From contig NZ_NSGG01000008.1 in NCBI RefSeq assembly GCF_002295065.1, forward strand, positions 62,001-126,000: a stretch of 64,000 bases of DNA, in the 5' to 3' direction. The notes below the pieces were generated by a model, which had not been told where the DNA came from, searched no databases, and worked only from the letters and a program-made list of their open reading frames with translations. The position numbers and the translations under genes are program-made. Below, one piece after another: positions 10,113 to 19,689 of this stretch. This stretch comes from Mesorhizobium sp. WSM3859 (GTDB lineage Bacteria > Pseudomonadota > Alphaproteobacteria > Rhizobiales > Rhizobiaceae). Position 1 is the first letter of the stretch; each line of letters opens with the position of its first letter.

Positions 10113-10719
10113 TGGAGAAGCTTGCTCGCTTGGCGATACGATCCCACCAATCCTGCAAGTCGGGGAAGCGGGCAAACAGCTTCTGCCCTTCCGCGACCTT
10201 CAGGAAGTAAGCAATAATCGGCGCCGCATGCAGGTCGGCCAGCGTCAGTTGCTCACTAAGCAGCCAGGGCCCTTTTGCCTTCAGCGATGTCAAAACCTTC
10301 AGCATTGTCTCAGCCTGAGCGAGACCGCCGGCGATCAGCGCCTCATCCGGCGGCGTCTTTTCGAGCCGCTCGACGGCGACGTCCCAGACCATGGCGCGGT
10401 AGCCATAGGCGTCGAGCATGCCGATGATCTGGGTCATCCTGGCGCAGCCGCGGGCGTCGACCGGCTGCAGGGCAGGGCCATCAAAAGCTTCGTCGACATA
10501 GCGCGCGATGGCGACTGTCTCGAACAGACGGAAACCGTCATGCTCGAAGGCCGGGATGCGGCCGAACGGGTGAAGCTCCAGATACCAGGCCGGAATGCCT
10601 TCGGCGGCGAAGATATCGAGCGGCACGAGTTCATAGTCGACGCCCTTTTCCCGCAACGCCATCCGCGCGATGCGCACATAGACGCTGTAGTCGGAGCCGT
10701 AGAGAGTTGGCCTGGCCAT
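10105..10719 (-). CDS. Glutathione S-transferase family protein
   Basis: 204 residues with a thioredoxin-like N-terminal domain (PTLYGSDYSVYVR with the catalytic-site Ser/Tyr region, FGRIPAFEHDGFRLFET containing the cis-Pro and glutathione-binding ET) and an all-helical C-terminal domain with the N-capping LTLADLHAAP pattern. Likely conjugates or reduces small electrophiles with glutathione in the cytoplasm. It is upstream of and overlaps coq7 by 8 bp, so the two form an operon; a link to quinone chemistry is only a guess. Confidence 0.85.
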   Translation of the reverse strand: MARPTLYGSDYSVYVRIARMALREKGVDYELVPLDIFAAEGIPAWYLELHPFGRIPAFEHDGFRLFETVAIARYVDEAFDGPALQPVDARGCARMTQIIGMLDAYGYRAMVWDVAVERLEKTPPDEALIAGGLAQAETMLKVLTSLKAKGPWLLSEQLTLADLHAAPIIAYFLKVAEGQKLFARFPDLQDWWDRIAKRASFSNG

Positions 10720-10744
10720 CGATCAGCTCTTTTGCTTACCCTAG

Positions 10745-10774
10745 AAAAAACGAAGGCTCCTTTCGGAGCCTTCG
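10745..10774 (-). terminator. Rho-independent terminator of icd
   Basis: Perfect 10-bp hairpin CGAAGGCTCC / GGAGCCTTCG with a 4-nt loop, followed on the minus strand by six T. It lies about 105 bp beyond the icd stop and before the GST/coq7 pair. Confidence 0.85.
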
Positions 10775-10879
10775 ACATAAGGGACTTTGTCACACGGCCC
10801 AGCCCTACGCTATGGCTCCGGGCGTTCGTCGCTTGAAAAGCCCATGTGGGGACTTTTCATGCGCTTCGCGCACCGCTTC

Positions 10880-12091
10880 TCACCCCATGGCCTTCTGCAA
10901 GTTCTCGTCGATCTTGTCGAGGAAGCCGGTCGTCGAGAGCCAGGGCTGGTCGGGGCCGATCAGCAGCGACAGGTCCTTGGTCATGAAGCCGCTCTCGACG
11001 GTCTGGATGCAGACTTTCTCCAGCGTCTCGGCGAAGCGCTTCAGCTCGGCATTGTCGTCCAGCTTGGCGCGGTGGGCGAGGCCGCGCGTCCAGGCGAAGA
11101 TCGAGGCGATCGAATTGGTCGAGGTTTCCTCGCCCTTCTGGTGCTGCCGATAGTGGCGGGTCACGGTGCCGTGGGCGGCTTCCGCCTCCACCGTCTTGCC
11201 GTCCGGCGTCATCAGCACGGAGGTCATCAGGCCGAGCGAACCGAAGCCTTGCGCCACGGTGTCCGACTGCACGTCGCCGTCATAGTTCTTGCAGGCCCAG
11301 ACATAGCCGCCGGACCATTTCAGGCTGGAGGCGACCATGTCGTCGATCAGGCGGTGCTCGTACCAAAGTTTCCGCGCCTTGAACTCAGCCTCGAATTCCT
11401 TCTCGTAGACCTCCTGGAAGATGTCCTTGAAGCGGCCGTCATAGGCCTTGAGGATGGTGTTCTTGGTCGATAGGTAGACCGGGAAATTGCGCAACAGGCC
11501 ATAGTTCAGCGAGGCGCGGGCAAATTCGCGGATCGACTCGTCGAGATTGTACATGGCCATGGCCACGCCGGAGCCCGGCGCATCATAGACCTCGTGCTCG
11601 ATCACCTGGCCGTCCTCGCCGACGAACTTGATCGTCAGCTTGCCCTTGCCGGGGAAGCGGAAATCGGTGGCGCGATACTGGTCGCCGAAGGCGTGACGGC
11701 CGACGACGATCGGTTTGGTCCAGCCCGGCACCAGGCGCGGCACGTTCTTCATGATGATCGGCTCGCGGAAGATGGTGCCGCCGAGGATGTTGCGGATGGT
11801 GCCGTTGGGCGACTTCCACATCTTCTTCAGCTTGAACTCCTCGACGCGCGCCTCGTCGGGGGTGATCGTCGCGCATTTCACGCCGACGCCCCATTTCTTG
11901 ATGGCGTTGGCGGAGTCGATCGTCACCTGGTCGTTGGTGGCGTCGCGGTGCTCGATGCCGAGGTCGTAATATTCAAGCTTCAGGTCGAGATAGGGGTGGA
12001 TCAGCTTGTCCTTGATGAACTGCCAGATGATGCGGGTCATCTCGTCGCCGTCGAGTTCGACGACCGGGTTCGCCACCTTGATCTTCGCCAT
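10880..12091 (-). CDS. icd: Isocitrate dehydrogenase, NADP-dependent
   Basis: 403-residue homodimeric eukaryote-like NADP isocitrate dehydrogenase (class II), not the 416-residue E. coli type. It oxidatively decarboxylates isocitrate to 2-oxoglutarate in the TCA cycle, giving NADPH. Typical segments: [16 protein letters not shown] at the N-terminus, the substrate-binding [19 protein letters not shown], and [16 protein letters not shown] for the cofactor. An ATG at 12091 gives the family's usual start. Divergent from trmJ with about 208 bp between; strong terminator at 10745. Confidence 0.98.
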   Translation of the reverse strand: MAKIKVANPVVELDGDEMTRIIWQFIKDKLIHPYLDLKLEYYDLGIEHRDATNDQVTIDSANAIKKWGVGVKCATITPDEARVEEFKLKKMWKSPNGTIRNILGGTIFREPIIMKNVPRLVPGWTKPIVVGRHAFGDQYRATDFRFPGKGKLTIKFVGEDGQVIEHEVYDAPGSGVAMAMYNLDESIREFARASLNYGLLRNFPVYLSTKNTILKAYDGRFKDIFQEVYEKEFEAEFKARKLWYEHRLIDDMVASSLKWSGGYVWACKNYDGDVQSDTVAQGFGSLGLMTSVLMTPDGKTVEAEAAHGTVTRHYRQHQKGEETSTNSIASIFAWTRGLAHRAKLDDNAELKRFAETLEKVCIQTVESGFMTKDLSLLIGPDQPWLSTTGFLDKIDENLQKAMG

Positions 12092-12299
12092 GGAAAGAGT
12101 GCCTCGTTGCTGGGGGATCTGGACGGCCTTGCCCGCATGGTTTCGGCCGGGGATGCGGAGCGTATATCAAAGGCTTTTTCGCCGCGCAAACCACGATCCG
12201 CGCCGGGATGGACGTGTGCCGCTGTTGTGAATGCTTCATTTTCCGGTCCGGATATGGCAGGGGACGCCGAAACGCCGCAAACCCCGGTTACCCACAGCC

Positions 12300-13148
12300 A
12301 TGCCAGTCACCGAAGATAGAGCAAACACTGCCTCCGCCGGACCGGCGATCATCCTGGTCGAGCCGCAGCTCGGCGAGAATATCGGCATGGTTGCGCGCGC
12401 GATGGCGAATTTCGGCCTGTCCGAGCTCAGGCTCGTCAATCCGCGCGACGGCTGGCCGAGCGAGAAGGCGCGCGCGGCAGCCAGCCGCGCCGATCATGTC
12501 ATCGACGCTACCCGCGTCTTCGACGATCTGGCGTCGGCGGTTGCCGATCTCAACTTTGTCTTCGCCACGACGGCGCGCGAGCGTGACGGCTTCAAGCCGG
12601 TGCGCGGGCCGGTGGAAGCGGGCAGGGCGCTCCGGGCGCGCGCCGAGGCCGGACTGCGCACCGGCATCCTGTTCGGCCGCGAGCGCTTCGGCCTCTATAA
12701 TGACGAGGTCGGGCTCGCCGACGAGATCGTCACCTTTCCAGTGGATCCCGGCTTTTCCTCGCTCAACATCGCGCAGGCGGTGCTTTTGATGTCCTATGAG
12801 TGGATGAAGTCCGGCCTCGCCGACGAAACCCAGACCAATTTCTCCGGGCCGGAGCTGGCGCCGGCGACCAAGGAGCAGCTGCACAGCCTGTTCGCCTATC
12901 TCGAGAACGCGCTGGAAGCACGAGGCTACTTCCGCCCGGAAGAGAAGAAACCGAAGATGGTCGACAATCTGCGCGCCGTGCTGACGCGTGCGGGCTTCGC
13001 CGAACCCGAGCTCAAGGTTCTACGCGGCATCATCTCGTCCCTGGACAGGTTCTCGCCGGCCATGCCACGCGGCGACGGCTCGCCGGGAGACGATCCGAGA
13101 CGGTTGCCGGCGGGTGCGCGCAGTCGTGCCAAAGACGAAGAAAGTTAA
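12300..13148 (+). CDS. trmJ: tRNA/rRNA 2'-O-methyltransferase TrmJ-like (SpoU family)
   Basis: 282 residues. N-terminal SPOUT knot: IILVEPQLGENIGMVARAM is motif 1, then LFGRERFGLYNDEV (motif 2) and PGFSSLNIAQAV (motif 3), the AdoMet-binding trefoil. These match TrmJ, which methylates the ribose at tRNA position 32. The C-terminal extension beyond about residue 165 is the helical tail of TrmJ-type proteins. The ATG at 12300 fits the family; no strong ribosome binding site is seen. Interestingly position 32 is also the target of ttcA (17937). Target specificity inferred by family only. Confidence 0.88.
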   Translation: MPVTEDRANTASAGPAIILVEPQLGENIGMVARAMANFGLSELRLVNPRDGWPSEKARAAASRADHVIDATRVFDDLASAVADLNFVFATTARERDGFKPVRGPVEAGRALRARAEAGLRTGILFGRERFGLYNDEVGLADEIVTFPVDPGFSSLNIAQAVLLMSYEWMKSGLADETQTNFSGPELAPATKEQLHSLFAYLENALEARGYFRPEEKKPKMVDNLRAVLTRAGFAEPELKVLRGIISSLDRFSPAMPRGDGSPGDDPRRLPAGARSRAKDEES

Positions 13149-13229
13149 AATCGATAAGCTGTGAGCATTTGAAGTAACCGAATTTTATTCGGTTGTGCCT
13201 CATCCTTGCTGCAATAATGGGGGTGGCAC

Positions 13230-13829
13230 ATGTTTGCGTCCAATATTGGTCGACTGCGCTTTTTCCTTTACTCTCTCGGTCTCGCCGTCGCCGAAACCGT
13301 GGTGATCGTTGTCTGCATTGTCGGTACAATCGGTTTTGAGGGACTGATCAATTCGGGACCTGGCCCGGCGCGTCAGGGCATGGCAGGCGCGGTTCTGATC
13401 GCCTCGCTTATCTTTGTCGCCTTGCGCGGCAACATCGCCTCGCGCCGCGTCCGCGACGCCAACGGGCGCCGCTGGATCCTGTGGGCCTACATCGCCCTTT
13501 CCGCCGTCTACGCCCTTTTGCAGGCGGGCGTGCTGCTTGTCGTCAAGTTCGGCGATCCCGATAGCATTCCGGGCGGGCTGAACCTGCTCGGACTTTCGAT
13601 ATTCGGCCTCTGGTGCACAATCCTGTGGGCGAAACCCGTCGCGGGCAGCAACATCGACGAGTTGACGGATGTGTTCGACTTCGACGGTCCGCTGCCGGCA
13701 TCGACGCGCACTGCACGCACCGCCGCGCCGGCCGCTCCACGCGCCGCGGTCTCATCCGCACGCGTTCCGCCCGCGCCGCAGCCCTTCGGCAGGCCGCGCC
13801 CTGCAGGCTTCGGCAAGCGCGGCATATGA
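13230..13829 (+). CDS. Small integral membrane protein, Pro/Ala-rich tail
   Basis: 199 residues, family not recognised with certainty (DUF805-like at best). Four hydrophobic segments are visible at about 11-37, 50-65, 82-107 and 118-133, followed by a 65-residue tail very rich in Ala, Pro and Arg that should lie in the cytoplasm or periplasm as a disordered region. Preceded by an 8-bp hairpin (13176-13194) after trmJ. No catalytic motif seen and no functional partner suggested by the neighbours. Confidence 0.7.
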   Translation: MFASNIGRLRFFLYSLGLAVAETVVIVVCIVGTIGFEGLINSGPGPARQGMAGAVLIASLIFVALRGNIASRRVRDANGRRWILWAYIALSAVYALLQAGVLLVVKFGDPDSIPGGLNLLGLSIFGLWCTILWAKPVAGSNIDELTDVFDFDGPLPASTRTARTAAPAAPRAAVSSARVPPAPQPFGRPRPAGFGKRGI

Positions 13830-13897
13830 GCGAGCCTACGAAACAGCTGCGCAAAAGCTGCTCGCATTCGCCTCTTCAAGACCACGATCATTCGCGA

Positions 13898-13995
13898 TAG
13901 AAGCGCCTGCGGTCCAATCACGGACCTGCCGCCTCTCTTTGTTTTGACGCAATTCCGGACGGAAAACCGTTTCACACTTTTCCTGGAATTGCTCT
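13898..13995. repeat. RIME-like two-hairpin repeat, copy B1
   Basis: First palindrome starting TAGAAGCGCC is degenerate; linker CTCTCTTTGTTTTGAC; second palindrome GCAATTCC ... GGAATTGC encloses GGACGGAAAACCG. Its last CTCT abuts the first possible murI start codons. Confidence 0.7.
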
Positions 13996-14009
13996 ATGAC
14001 CGGATGACA

Positions 14010-14810
14010 ATGAGCGATCGATCAAGCCAGCGCCCGATCCTGATATTCGATTCCGGTGTCGGTGGCCTGACCGTGCTGCGCGAGGCGCGCGTGCTGATGC
14101 CCGACCGCCGCTTCGTCTATGTCGCCGACGACGCGGCTTTTCCTTATGGCGCCTGGGAAGAGCCGGCGCTCAAGGACCATATCCTCACGCTGTTCGGCAA
14201 ATTGCTCGACCGGCTGCAGCCGGCGATTTCGGTCATTGCCTGCAACACAGCCTCGACTCTGGTGATCGATGCGCTGCGCGACAAATTCCCCGGACATCCC
14301 TTTGTCGGCACCGTGCCGGCGATCAAGCCGGCCGCCGAACGCACGCGCTCCGGCCTCGTCTCCGTGCTGGCGACTCCGGGCACGGTGAAGCGTCAGTACA
14401 CGCGCGACCTGATCAGCAAATGGGCGCAGAAATGCCATGTCCGCCTGGTCGGCAGTGACCGGCTGGCGGGGCTCGCCGAGATCTATATGCGCCAGGGTTT
14501 CGTCGACGAGGAAGCGGTGCGCGCCGAGATCGCCCCCTGTTTCCTCGAACGCGAGGGCAATCGCACCGACATCGTCGTGCTTGCCTGCACGCATTATCCG
14601 TTTCTGGTCAACCGCATGCGCAAGACCGCCCCCTGGCCGGTCGACTGGATCGATCCCGCCGAGGCGATCGCACGGCGCGCCATGTCGCTGCTCGAACCGG
14701 TCGGAGAAACATCCAGCGAGAGCGAGCCCGATCTCGCCGTCTTCACCTCGGGCATGGTGGATTTCGCAACGAGGCGGCTGATCCAGGGGTTTGGACTTAC
14801 TGCACCTTAG
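14010..14810 (+). CDS. murI: Glutamate racemase
   Basis: 266 residues. Interconverts L- and D-glutamate, supplying D-Glu for peptidoglycan. Both catalytic cysteines are present: C78 in VIACNTAST and C193 in VLACTHYPF; the N-terminal [11 protein letters not shown] loop is typical. ATG 14010 is chosen because GGA lies 5 nt upstream; ATG 14004 in the same frame is an alternative. The gene begins almost at the border of the upstream repeat, so its promoter must lie in or before that repeat. Convergent with the RNB nuclease, stops 3 bp apart. Confidence 0.96.
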   Translation: MSDRSSQRPILIFDSGVGGLTVLREARVLMPDRRFVYVADDAAFPYGAWEEPALKDHILTLFGKLLDRLQPAISVIACNTASTLVIDALRDKFPGHPFVGTVPAIKPAAERTRSGLVSVLATPGTVKRQYTRDLISKWAQKCHVRLVGSDRLAGLAEIYMRQGFVDEEAVRAEIAPCFLEREGNRTDIVVLACTHYPFLVNRMRKTAPWPVDWIDPAEAIARRAMSLLEPVGETSSESEPDLAVFTSGMVDFATRRLIQGFGLTAP

Positions 14811-14813
14811 CGC

Positions 14814-16196
14814 TCAAGCGGATTCGAAGACGATGCTGCGCTGATCCGGATCGGCCAAGACCAGCTTTAGCGTCAGGCCGGCGCCTTGCCTGAGCCCGGA
14901 GGCCTTCACGTTGGCAACGACAGGCATATCGGCGAGCTGCACGCGCACGCCGTGATCGACGAAGTCGGTGACGACGGCCTTGAACGTTTCCCCCTCATGT
15001 CCCTTGAGCATCACCGCCTCGGCAAGGTCGATGGCCGCGTGGTTGATCTGCGAAGCGCGGGCGTCCGAGCGCCCCATCACCTTCGGCAATCTGGCGAAGG
15101 CTTCGCTGACGGCCTGCGGCACGGGCTGGCCGTTGGCGATTGCCAGCGCGCAGCGCACGACATAGCGGTCGGCCAGCCGCCTGAGTGGCGCGGTGGCATG
15201 CGCATAGGTCGCGGCCATCGCCTCATGCCAGGGGACGACGCCCTCCTGATAGGGCTGGTAGGACGCCCCATTGCCTGCGCGGCGAATCTCCAGCATCAAC
15301 GCCGCCTGTTGCGGATCGGCCGGATCGAGCGTGCGCTGATAGTCGCGCAGGCTGGTGGAGGCCGGCCAGGACAGGCCGAGCGCCTGCGCCGCGTTGCGCA
15401 GCCGTTGCACCTTGGCAGCACCCGGCCCCGACATCACCCGGAACAGTCCGGTCTTGTGCGCCAGCATGGCGTCGGCGATCGCCATATTGGCGGCCAGCGA
15501 TAGCGCGGCATTGTCCTGCTCGGATTGCAGCAGCGGCCTGAACGAAAGCCGGAACGTGCCGTCGGCCTGCCTTTCCACCTCCTGTTCGGGCGGATCGACG
15601 CGCGAAGCGCCGCGGCGCTGTTCGTTTGCCGCCATGCGCCGTGCCAGTTCGGCGAAGCCGGCCGGAACATCCGAAGCCTTGACACTGTCATAGGCGAGCT
15701 TGGCGCGGCTTTGGATGATGGCGCGCTCCGCGCCATCCAATTTCACCGCGCCGTCCCCGGCAACCCGAACCGTGAAGATGACCGCTGGGCGCGGTCCATC
15801 GGGCAACAGGCTCGCCGCGGCCTCGGCAAGCCCTGGCGGGTAGAGCTCGGCCTTGCCGTCCGGCAAATAAAGCGTCTCACCCCGGTTCCAGGCTTCGAGA
15901 TCAATCGCGTCGCCGTCCTGAACGAACCAGGCCACGTCGGCAATGGCGTAATGCAAGAGGAGGTCGCCGCCGCTCGCCTCGATCGAGAACGCCTGATCAA
16001 GATCGGTGGAGCTCGCCGGATCGAGCGTGACGAAGGGGATCGCGGTGCGATCGGCATGCTGGCTGGGTACACGCTTTGCTGCCGCTTCCGCCGTAGCCGC
16101 TACCTCCGGCGGAAATCCATCCGGCACGTGGAATTCGGTGCGGATTTTCGCGAGGCCGGTGGAGAGGGCCTGTGACGGATCGGTCAGCGATTTCAT
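14814..16196 (-). CDS. RNB-domain ribonuclease, short form
   Basis: 460 residues, much shorter than RNase R or RNase II because the N-terminal cold-shock domains are missing; the RNB domain starts near residue 53 and fills most of the protein, with a short S1-like tail. The catalytic loop reads LDPASSTDLDQAF (residues 58-70): three of the four conserved aspartates (D59, D65, D67) are kept but the fourth is Q68. This sequence occurs in a family of short bacterial RNB proteins, so it may still degrade RNA 3' to 5'. Substrate unknown; not RNase R proper. See finding. Confidence 0.85.
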   Translation of the reverse strand: MKSLTDPSQALSTGLAKIRTEFHVPDGFPPEVAATAEAAAKRVPSQHADRTAIPFVTLDPASSTDLDQAFSIEASGGDLLLHYAIADVAWFVQDGDAIDLEAWNRGETLYLPDGKAELYPPGLAEAAASLLPDGPRPAVIFTVRVAGDGAVKLDGAERAIIQSRAKLAYDSVKASDVPAGFAELARRMAANEQRRGASRVDPPEQEVERQADGTFRLSFRPLLQSEQDNAALSLAANMAIADAMLAHKTGLFRVMSGPGAAKVQRLRNAAQALGLSWPASTSLRDYQRTLDPADPQQAALMLEIRRAGNGASYQPYQEGVVPWHEAMAATYAHATAPLRRLADRYVVRCALAIANGQPVPQAVSEAFARLPKVMGRSDARASQINHAAIDLAEAVMLKGHEGETFKAVVTDFVDHGVRVQLADMPVVANVKASGLRQGAGLTLKLVLADPDQRSIVFESA

Positions 16197-16271
16197 GCCG
16201 TCGTCCTACAACGGGGTTCCGGACACGGGAAGTCTGCCAACGAAGATCAGGCTTCCGGGGATTGAGCTGCT

Positions 16272-16368
16272 GACGCCGGAACTGCCGCCGAAGCGCGGCG
16301 TTTCTACTCTATCTGATTGACGCAATTCCTGAGGGAAAACCGTTTTACACTTTTCCTGGAATTGCTCT
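16272..16368. repeat. RIME-like two-hairpin repeat, copy B2
   Basis: Degenerate first palindrome (GACGCCG ... CGGCGTTTC), linker, then GCAATTCCTGAGGGAAAACC ... GGAATTGCTCT. Lies between the RNB gene start and the DUF3008 gene, whose ribosome binding site follows within 10 bp. Confidence 0.65.
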
Positions 16369-16388
16369 CCAGCAAAGGAGAAACGAAC

Positions 16389-16571
16389 ATGCCCGCCACA
16401 TCGCAAGCCCAGCAAAAGGCAGCCGGCGCAGCGCTTTCGGCCAAGCGCGGCGAGATCAAGAAGAGCGAACTCAAGGGTGCTTCGCGTGAAATGTATGAAT
16501 CGATGAGCGAGAAGCAGCTCGAGGAATTCGCGGAGACCAAACGCAAGGATCTGCCCAGCAAGAAGTCATAA
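16389..16571 (+). CDS. DUF3008 family small protein
   Basis: 60-residue hydrophilic protein beginning MPATSQAQQKAAGAALSAK, the hallmark of DUF3008, and ending in a Lys-rich tail. AGGAG lies 8 nt before the ATG, a very good start; longer in-frame extension would run into the repeat and is rejected. Function unknown; composition (Ala, Lys, Ser, Glu; no Cys or Trp) suggests an unstructured or helical cytoplasmic protein. Confidence 0.85.
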   Translation: MPATSQAQQKAAGAALSAKRGEIKKSELKGASREMYESMSEKQLEEFAETKRKDLPSKKS

Positions 16572-16637
16572 GATCGGTCGAATGAAGGCCCGAGGCGTTG
16601 GCCGCGGGCCCGCGTCAATCCGTTGCTGCGCGATAGG

Positions 16638-16841
16638 CTAGTAGCGCCACCAGCAGTGCTTGGTCTTGTAGCGGACGACGTAGCGGTGGCCGTGGCGCCA
16701 GACCACTTTTTTCTTCACCACGACGCGGCAGACCTGCTTGTGGCCATACCAATGCCTTGCCATGGCCGGTTCAGGCGTCATGACCGCCATCGACGCGGCC
16801 AAGACGGCGGCTCCGGTCAGGGTCAGGAAGAACTTCTTCAT
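16638..16841 (-). CDS. Small exported basic protein
   Basis: 67 residues: signal peptide MKKFFLTLTGAAVLAASMAV with a likely cleavage near AMA-RH at residues 26-28, leaving a 39-residue mature peptide rich in His, Lys, Arg, Trp and Tyr with two cysteines (C38 and C63) that could form a disulfide. No family recognised with confidence; peptides of this sort are common in Mesorhizobium. Could be envelope-bound or metal-binding given the His content, but this is not shown. Confidence 0.65.
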   Translation of the reverse strand: MKKFFLTLTGAAVLAASMAVMTPEPAMARHWYGHKQVCRVVVKKKVVWRHGHRYVVRYKTKHCWWRY

Positions 16842-17210
16842 GGGAATTCGGACTCCTCTGCTCTAGTCCCTTCATCAATGCCGAGCGTTTACGTTCGAAG
16901 ACGTCGCATCCGCCCCGACGGCGCCGGCGTGCAACTTTCCGCCACATCCAGCATCGCATGCAACGCAGGGACGATAACGGTTTGCCCCTGACGTCGCCAG
17001 CCACAAGCTTGACAGCGGTTAAATCTGTGTTTAACAGGCCCACCAACACCGGGTGGCGACGCCCGGTGGTTTCTTTTGACGTGTCCCGTGGGTTTCCGTC
17101 GCTTTGCGTGGAAAACCCTGTCAGGTCTCGAAAACGGAGGCCAGAGGAGGGCGCGTTTCCTTCGCCCGGAGCCATGGGGTCCCGGGTATATTGTTTTGAA
17201 AGGGAATGCG
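16842..17210. other. rpsD upstream region and leader
   Basis: 369 bp without a gene. The first half is GC-rich spacer upstream of the small exported protein. A TTGACA at 17009-17014 is a fair -35 box with a poorer TTAACA/TAACAG about 17 bp on, placing a transcript start near 17040. A terminator-shaped hairpin (17047-17075) would then lie at the very start of the rpsD leader of about 170 nt. Confidence 0.5.
17047..17075 (+). promoter_or_regulatory. Hairpin with T-rich tail in the rpsD leader
   Basis: 7-bp stem CACCGGG / CCCGGTG with an 8-nt loop, followed by GTTTCTTTT. No plus-strand gene upstream needs a terminator here, so it may act as an attenuator in the rpsD leader. It could alternatively end an unseen upstream transcript. 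Confidence 0.45.
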
Positions 17211-17828
17211 ATGAGCAAGCGCGAATCCGCGAAATACAAGATCGACCGCCGCCTTGGCGAAAACATCTGGGGCCGCCCGAAGTCCCCGGTCAACAAGCGT
17301 GAATACGGCCCCGGCCAGCATGGCCAGCGCCGCAAGGGCAAGCTTTCCGACTTCGGCCTGCAGCTGCGCGCCAAGCAGAAGCTGAAGGGTCACTATGGCG
17401 ACGTTTCGGAAAAGCAGTTCCGCAAGGTCTATGAAGAGGCCAACCGCCGCAAGGGCGACACCTCCGAAAACCTGATCGGTCTGCTGGAGTCGCGCCTCGA
17501 CGCGATCGTCTACCGCGCCAAGTTCGTACCGACCATCTTCGCCGCCCGTCAGTTCGTCAACCACGGCCATGTCAACGTAAACGGCAGGCGCACCAACATC
17601 GGTTCGTATCGCTGCAAGCCGGGCGACCTCATCGAGGTGCGCGAGAAGTCGAAGCAGCTCGTGATCGTGCTGGAATCGGTCGCTCTCGCCGAGCGCGACG
17701 TCCCGGACTACATCGAAGCCGACCACAACAAGATGACCGCGACCTTCGCGCGGGTTCCGGGCCTCTCGGACGTTCCGTTCGCCGTGCAGATGGAGCCGAA
17801 CCTGGTCGTCGAATTCTACTCGCGCTGA
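17211..17828 (+). CDS. rpsD: 30S ribosomal protein S4
   Basis: 205 residues, standard length for bacterial S4. A primary 16S rRNA-binding protein that nucleates assembly of the 30S body. Begins [14 protein letters not shown]; the S4 RNA-binding domain is visible around residues 95-155 with [12 protein letters not shown] and [14 protein letters not shown]. It is alone here, not with rpsK/rpoA, as usual in alphaproteobacteria. The leader carries a possible attenuator and a clear terminator follows at 17854. Confidence 0.99.
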   Translation: MSKRESAKYKIDRRLGENIWGRPKSPVNKREYGPGQHGQRRKGKLSDFGLQLRAKQKLKGHYGDVSEKQFRKVYEEANRRKGDTSENLIGLLESRLDAIVYRAKFVPTIFAARQFVNHGHVNVNGRRTNIGSYRCKPGDLIEVREKSKQLVIVLESVALAERDVPDYIEADHNKMTATFARVPGLSDVPFAVQMEPNLVVEFYSR

Positions 17829-17853
17829 TCGAACTCAATCAGCCGCAACATCC

Positions 17854-17880
17854 AAGGCCGCCCCTCGAGGCGGCCTTTTC
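17854..17880 (+). terminator. Rho-independent terminator of rpsD
   Basis: Perfect 9-bp stem AAGGCCGCC / GGCGGCCTT with a 6-nt loop and a TTTTCTTTG tail, 26 bp past the stop codon. Confidence 0.9.
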
Positions 17881-17936
17881 TTTGTTCGCTATGTCCGGTA
17901 AGCCGTGCGCCAACAGGACCCGTGGGCACCAGCGCC

Positions 17937-18833
17937 ATGAACATGCTGCCAGATGTGAAATCCCTAGAGCCGATCGACGATGAGGCCGATGGCGGCTTCC
18001 ATCCGCTGTTTCGCGACGTGCCGTCCTCGGTCGAATTCAACAAGCTGCGCAAGCGGCTGTTGAGGCTCACCCGCCAAGCGATCGACGATTTCGCCATGGT
18101 CAAGCCCGGCGAGCGCTGGCTCGTGGCGCTCTCGGGCGGCAAAGACTCCTACGGCCTGCTGGCGCTTCTGCTCGACCTCAAATGGCGCGGCCTGCTCCTC
18201 GTGGATCTGCTTGCCTGCAATCTCGACCAGGGCCAGCCGAATTTCCCGAAACATATCCTGCCCGACTATCTCAACGCCAACGGCATCGCGCATCGCATCG
18301 AATACCAGGACACCTATTCGGTGGTGACCGACAAGCTGCCGGAAGGCAGCACCTATTGCTCGCTCTGTTCGCGGTTGCGGCGCGGTCATCTCTATCGCAT
18401 CGCGCGCGAGGAGGGGTGCTCGGCGCTGGTGCTCGGCCACCACCGCGAGGACATCCTCGAGACCTTCTTCATGAACCTGCTCCATGGCGGTCGCCTTGCC
18501 GCCATGCCGCCCAAGCTCCTCAATGACGAGGGCGACGTCATGGTGCTGCGGCCGCTCGCCTACAGCGCCGAGGCTGATCTCGAAAAATTCGCCAACGCGA
18601 TGAAATTCCCGATCATTCCGTGCGACCTGTGCGGCAGCCAGGAAGGGCTGCAGCGCAACGCCATGAAGGCGATGCTCGACGACATCGAGAAGCGCATGCC
18701 GGGCCGCAAGGATACGATGATCCGCGCCATGACCAATGTGCGGCCCTCGCACCTGCTCGACCGAAAACTGTTCGATTTCGCTGCGCTCAATGCGCGCCTC
18801 ACCACAGGGCAAGACATTTCCGATGACATTTGA
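17937..18833 (+). CDS. ttcA: tRNA 2-thiocytidine(32) synthetase TtcA
   Basis: 298 residues. The ATP-PPase loop SGGKDS at residues 66-71 activates the base, and CSLC (in [13 protein letters not shown]) plus the later PCDLC give the cysteines that hold the Fe-S cluster used in sulfur transfer; together these define TtcA, which thiolates C32 of some tRNAs. Start uncertain: GTG 17922, ATG 17937 or ATG 17943. The last 11 bp overlap the following phosphatase gene, so the two are translated from one message. Confidence 0.93.
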   Translation: MNMLPDVKSLEPIDDEADGGFHPLFRDVPSSVEFNKLRKRLLRLTRQAIDDFAMVKPGERWLVALSGGKDSYGLLALLLDLKWRGLLLVDLLACNLDQGQPNFPKHILPDYLNANGIAHRIEYQDTYSVVTDKLPEGSTYCSLCSRLRRGHLYRIAREEGCSALVLGHHREDILETFFMNLLHGGRLAAMPPKLLNDEGDVMVLRPLAYSAEADLEKFANAMKFPIIPCDLCGSQEGLQRNAMKAMLDDIEKRMPGRKDTMIRAMTNVRPSHLLDRKLFDFAALNARLTTGQDISDDI

Positions 18834-19650
18834 CGATCGCGCGATCGACTGGCTGGCCGACCTTCTTGCCGATGCAGCCAGGGTTGAAATCATGCCGCGT
18901 TTCCGGCGGCTCAGCGAGGGCGACGTTCGCCAGAAGAGCTCCGCCGCCGACCTCGTCACCGAGGCGGACGTCAATGCCGAGAGGCTGATCACTGCCCGGC
19001 TGCGCGAGCGCTATCCAGACGCCATGGTGGTCGGCGAGGAGGCCTGCTCCGACAATCCGGCGCTGCTGTCGGGCCTTGGCGATGCCGCGCTTGCCTTCGT
19101 CATCGATCCGGTCGACGGCACCTTCAATTTCGCCTCCGGCGTGCCGCTATTCGGCGTCATGGCCGCTGTCGTCGTCAATGGCGAGACCGTCGCCGGCATC
19201 ATCCACGATCCGGTCGGCAAGGACTGGCTGATCGGCGCCAAGGGCGCCGACAGCCATATCCGCCACGCGCATGGCGCGCTGGAGAAGGTTCGCGTCGCGG
19301 CGCCGGTGCCCATGGCGCAGATGACCGGCGCCGTTTCCTGGCAGTTCCTCCAAGAGCCTGAACGCTCGCGGCTCGCCCGCAACCAGACCAAGACGCTGTC
19401 GCAATTCGCCTATCGCTGCGCGGCGCATGAATACCGGCTGCTTGCGAGCGGTCACGCCCATTTCGTGCTCTACAACAAGCTGATGCCCTGGGATCATCTC
19501 GCCGGCGCGCTGATCCATCAGGAAGCCGGCGGCCATGTCGCGCGCGTCGATGGCAGCGCCTATCTGCCGTCGCATGTCGATGGCGGTCTTCTGGTCGCGC
19601 CGGACAAGCCAACCTGGGACGAGTTGCGCCGCGAGCTCTGGGCTGAATAA
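18823..19650 (+). CDS. Inositol monophosphatase family protein
   Basis: 275 residues of the Mg-dependent FIG/IMPase superfamily: [16 protein letters not shown] (metal-site Glu/Asp region), EEACSD, the signature [13 protein letters not shown] and, near the end, [18 protein letters not shown]. These enzymes remove phosphate from inositol phosphate, histidinol phosphate or 3'-phosphoadenosine compounds; the substrate is not evident. ATG 18823 sits inside the end of ttcA (11-bp overlap), indicating an operon. An inositol phosphatase is the default reading. Confidence 0.88.
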   Translation: MTFDDRAIDWLADLLADAARVEIMPRFRRLSEGDVRQKSSAADLVTEADVNAERLITARLRERYPDAMVVGEEACSDNPALLSGLGDAALAFVIDPVDGTFNFASGVPLFGVMAAVVVNGETVAGIIHDPVGKDWLIGAKGADSHIRHAHGALEKVRVAAPVPMAQMTGAVSWQFLQEPERSRLARNQTKTLSQFAYRCAAHEYRLLASGHAHFVLYNKLMPWDHLAGALIHQEAGGHVARVDGSAYLPSHVDGGLLVAPDKPTWDELRRELWAE

Positions 19651-19689
19651 GCCGCGCCCAGGCCGGCGGTCTGCCGGCTAGGCGGCAAT

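Noticed and set aside
19662-19680. GCCGGC hairpin between the inositol phosphatase and MFS genes
   Set aside because: Possible bidirectional stop but only 6 bp and without a T-run, so not listed as a terminator.
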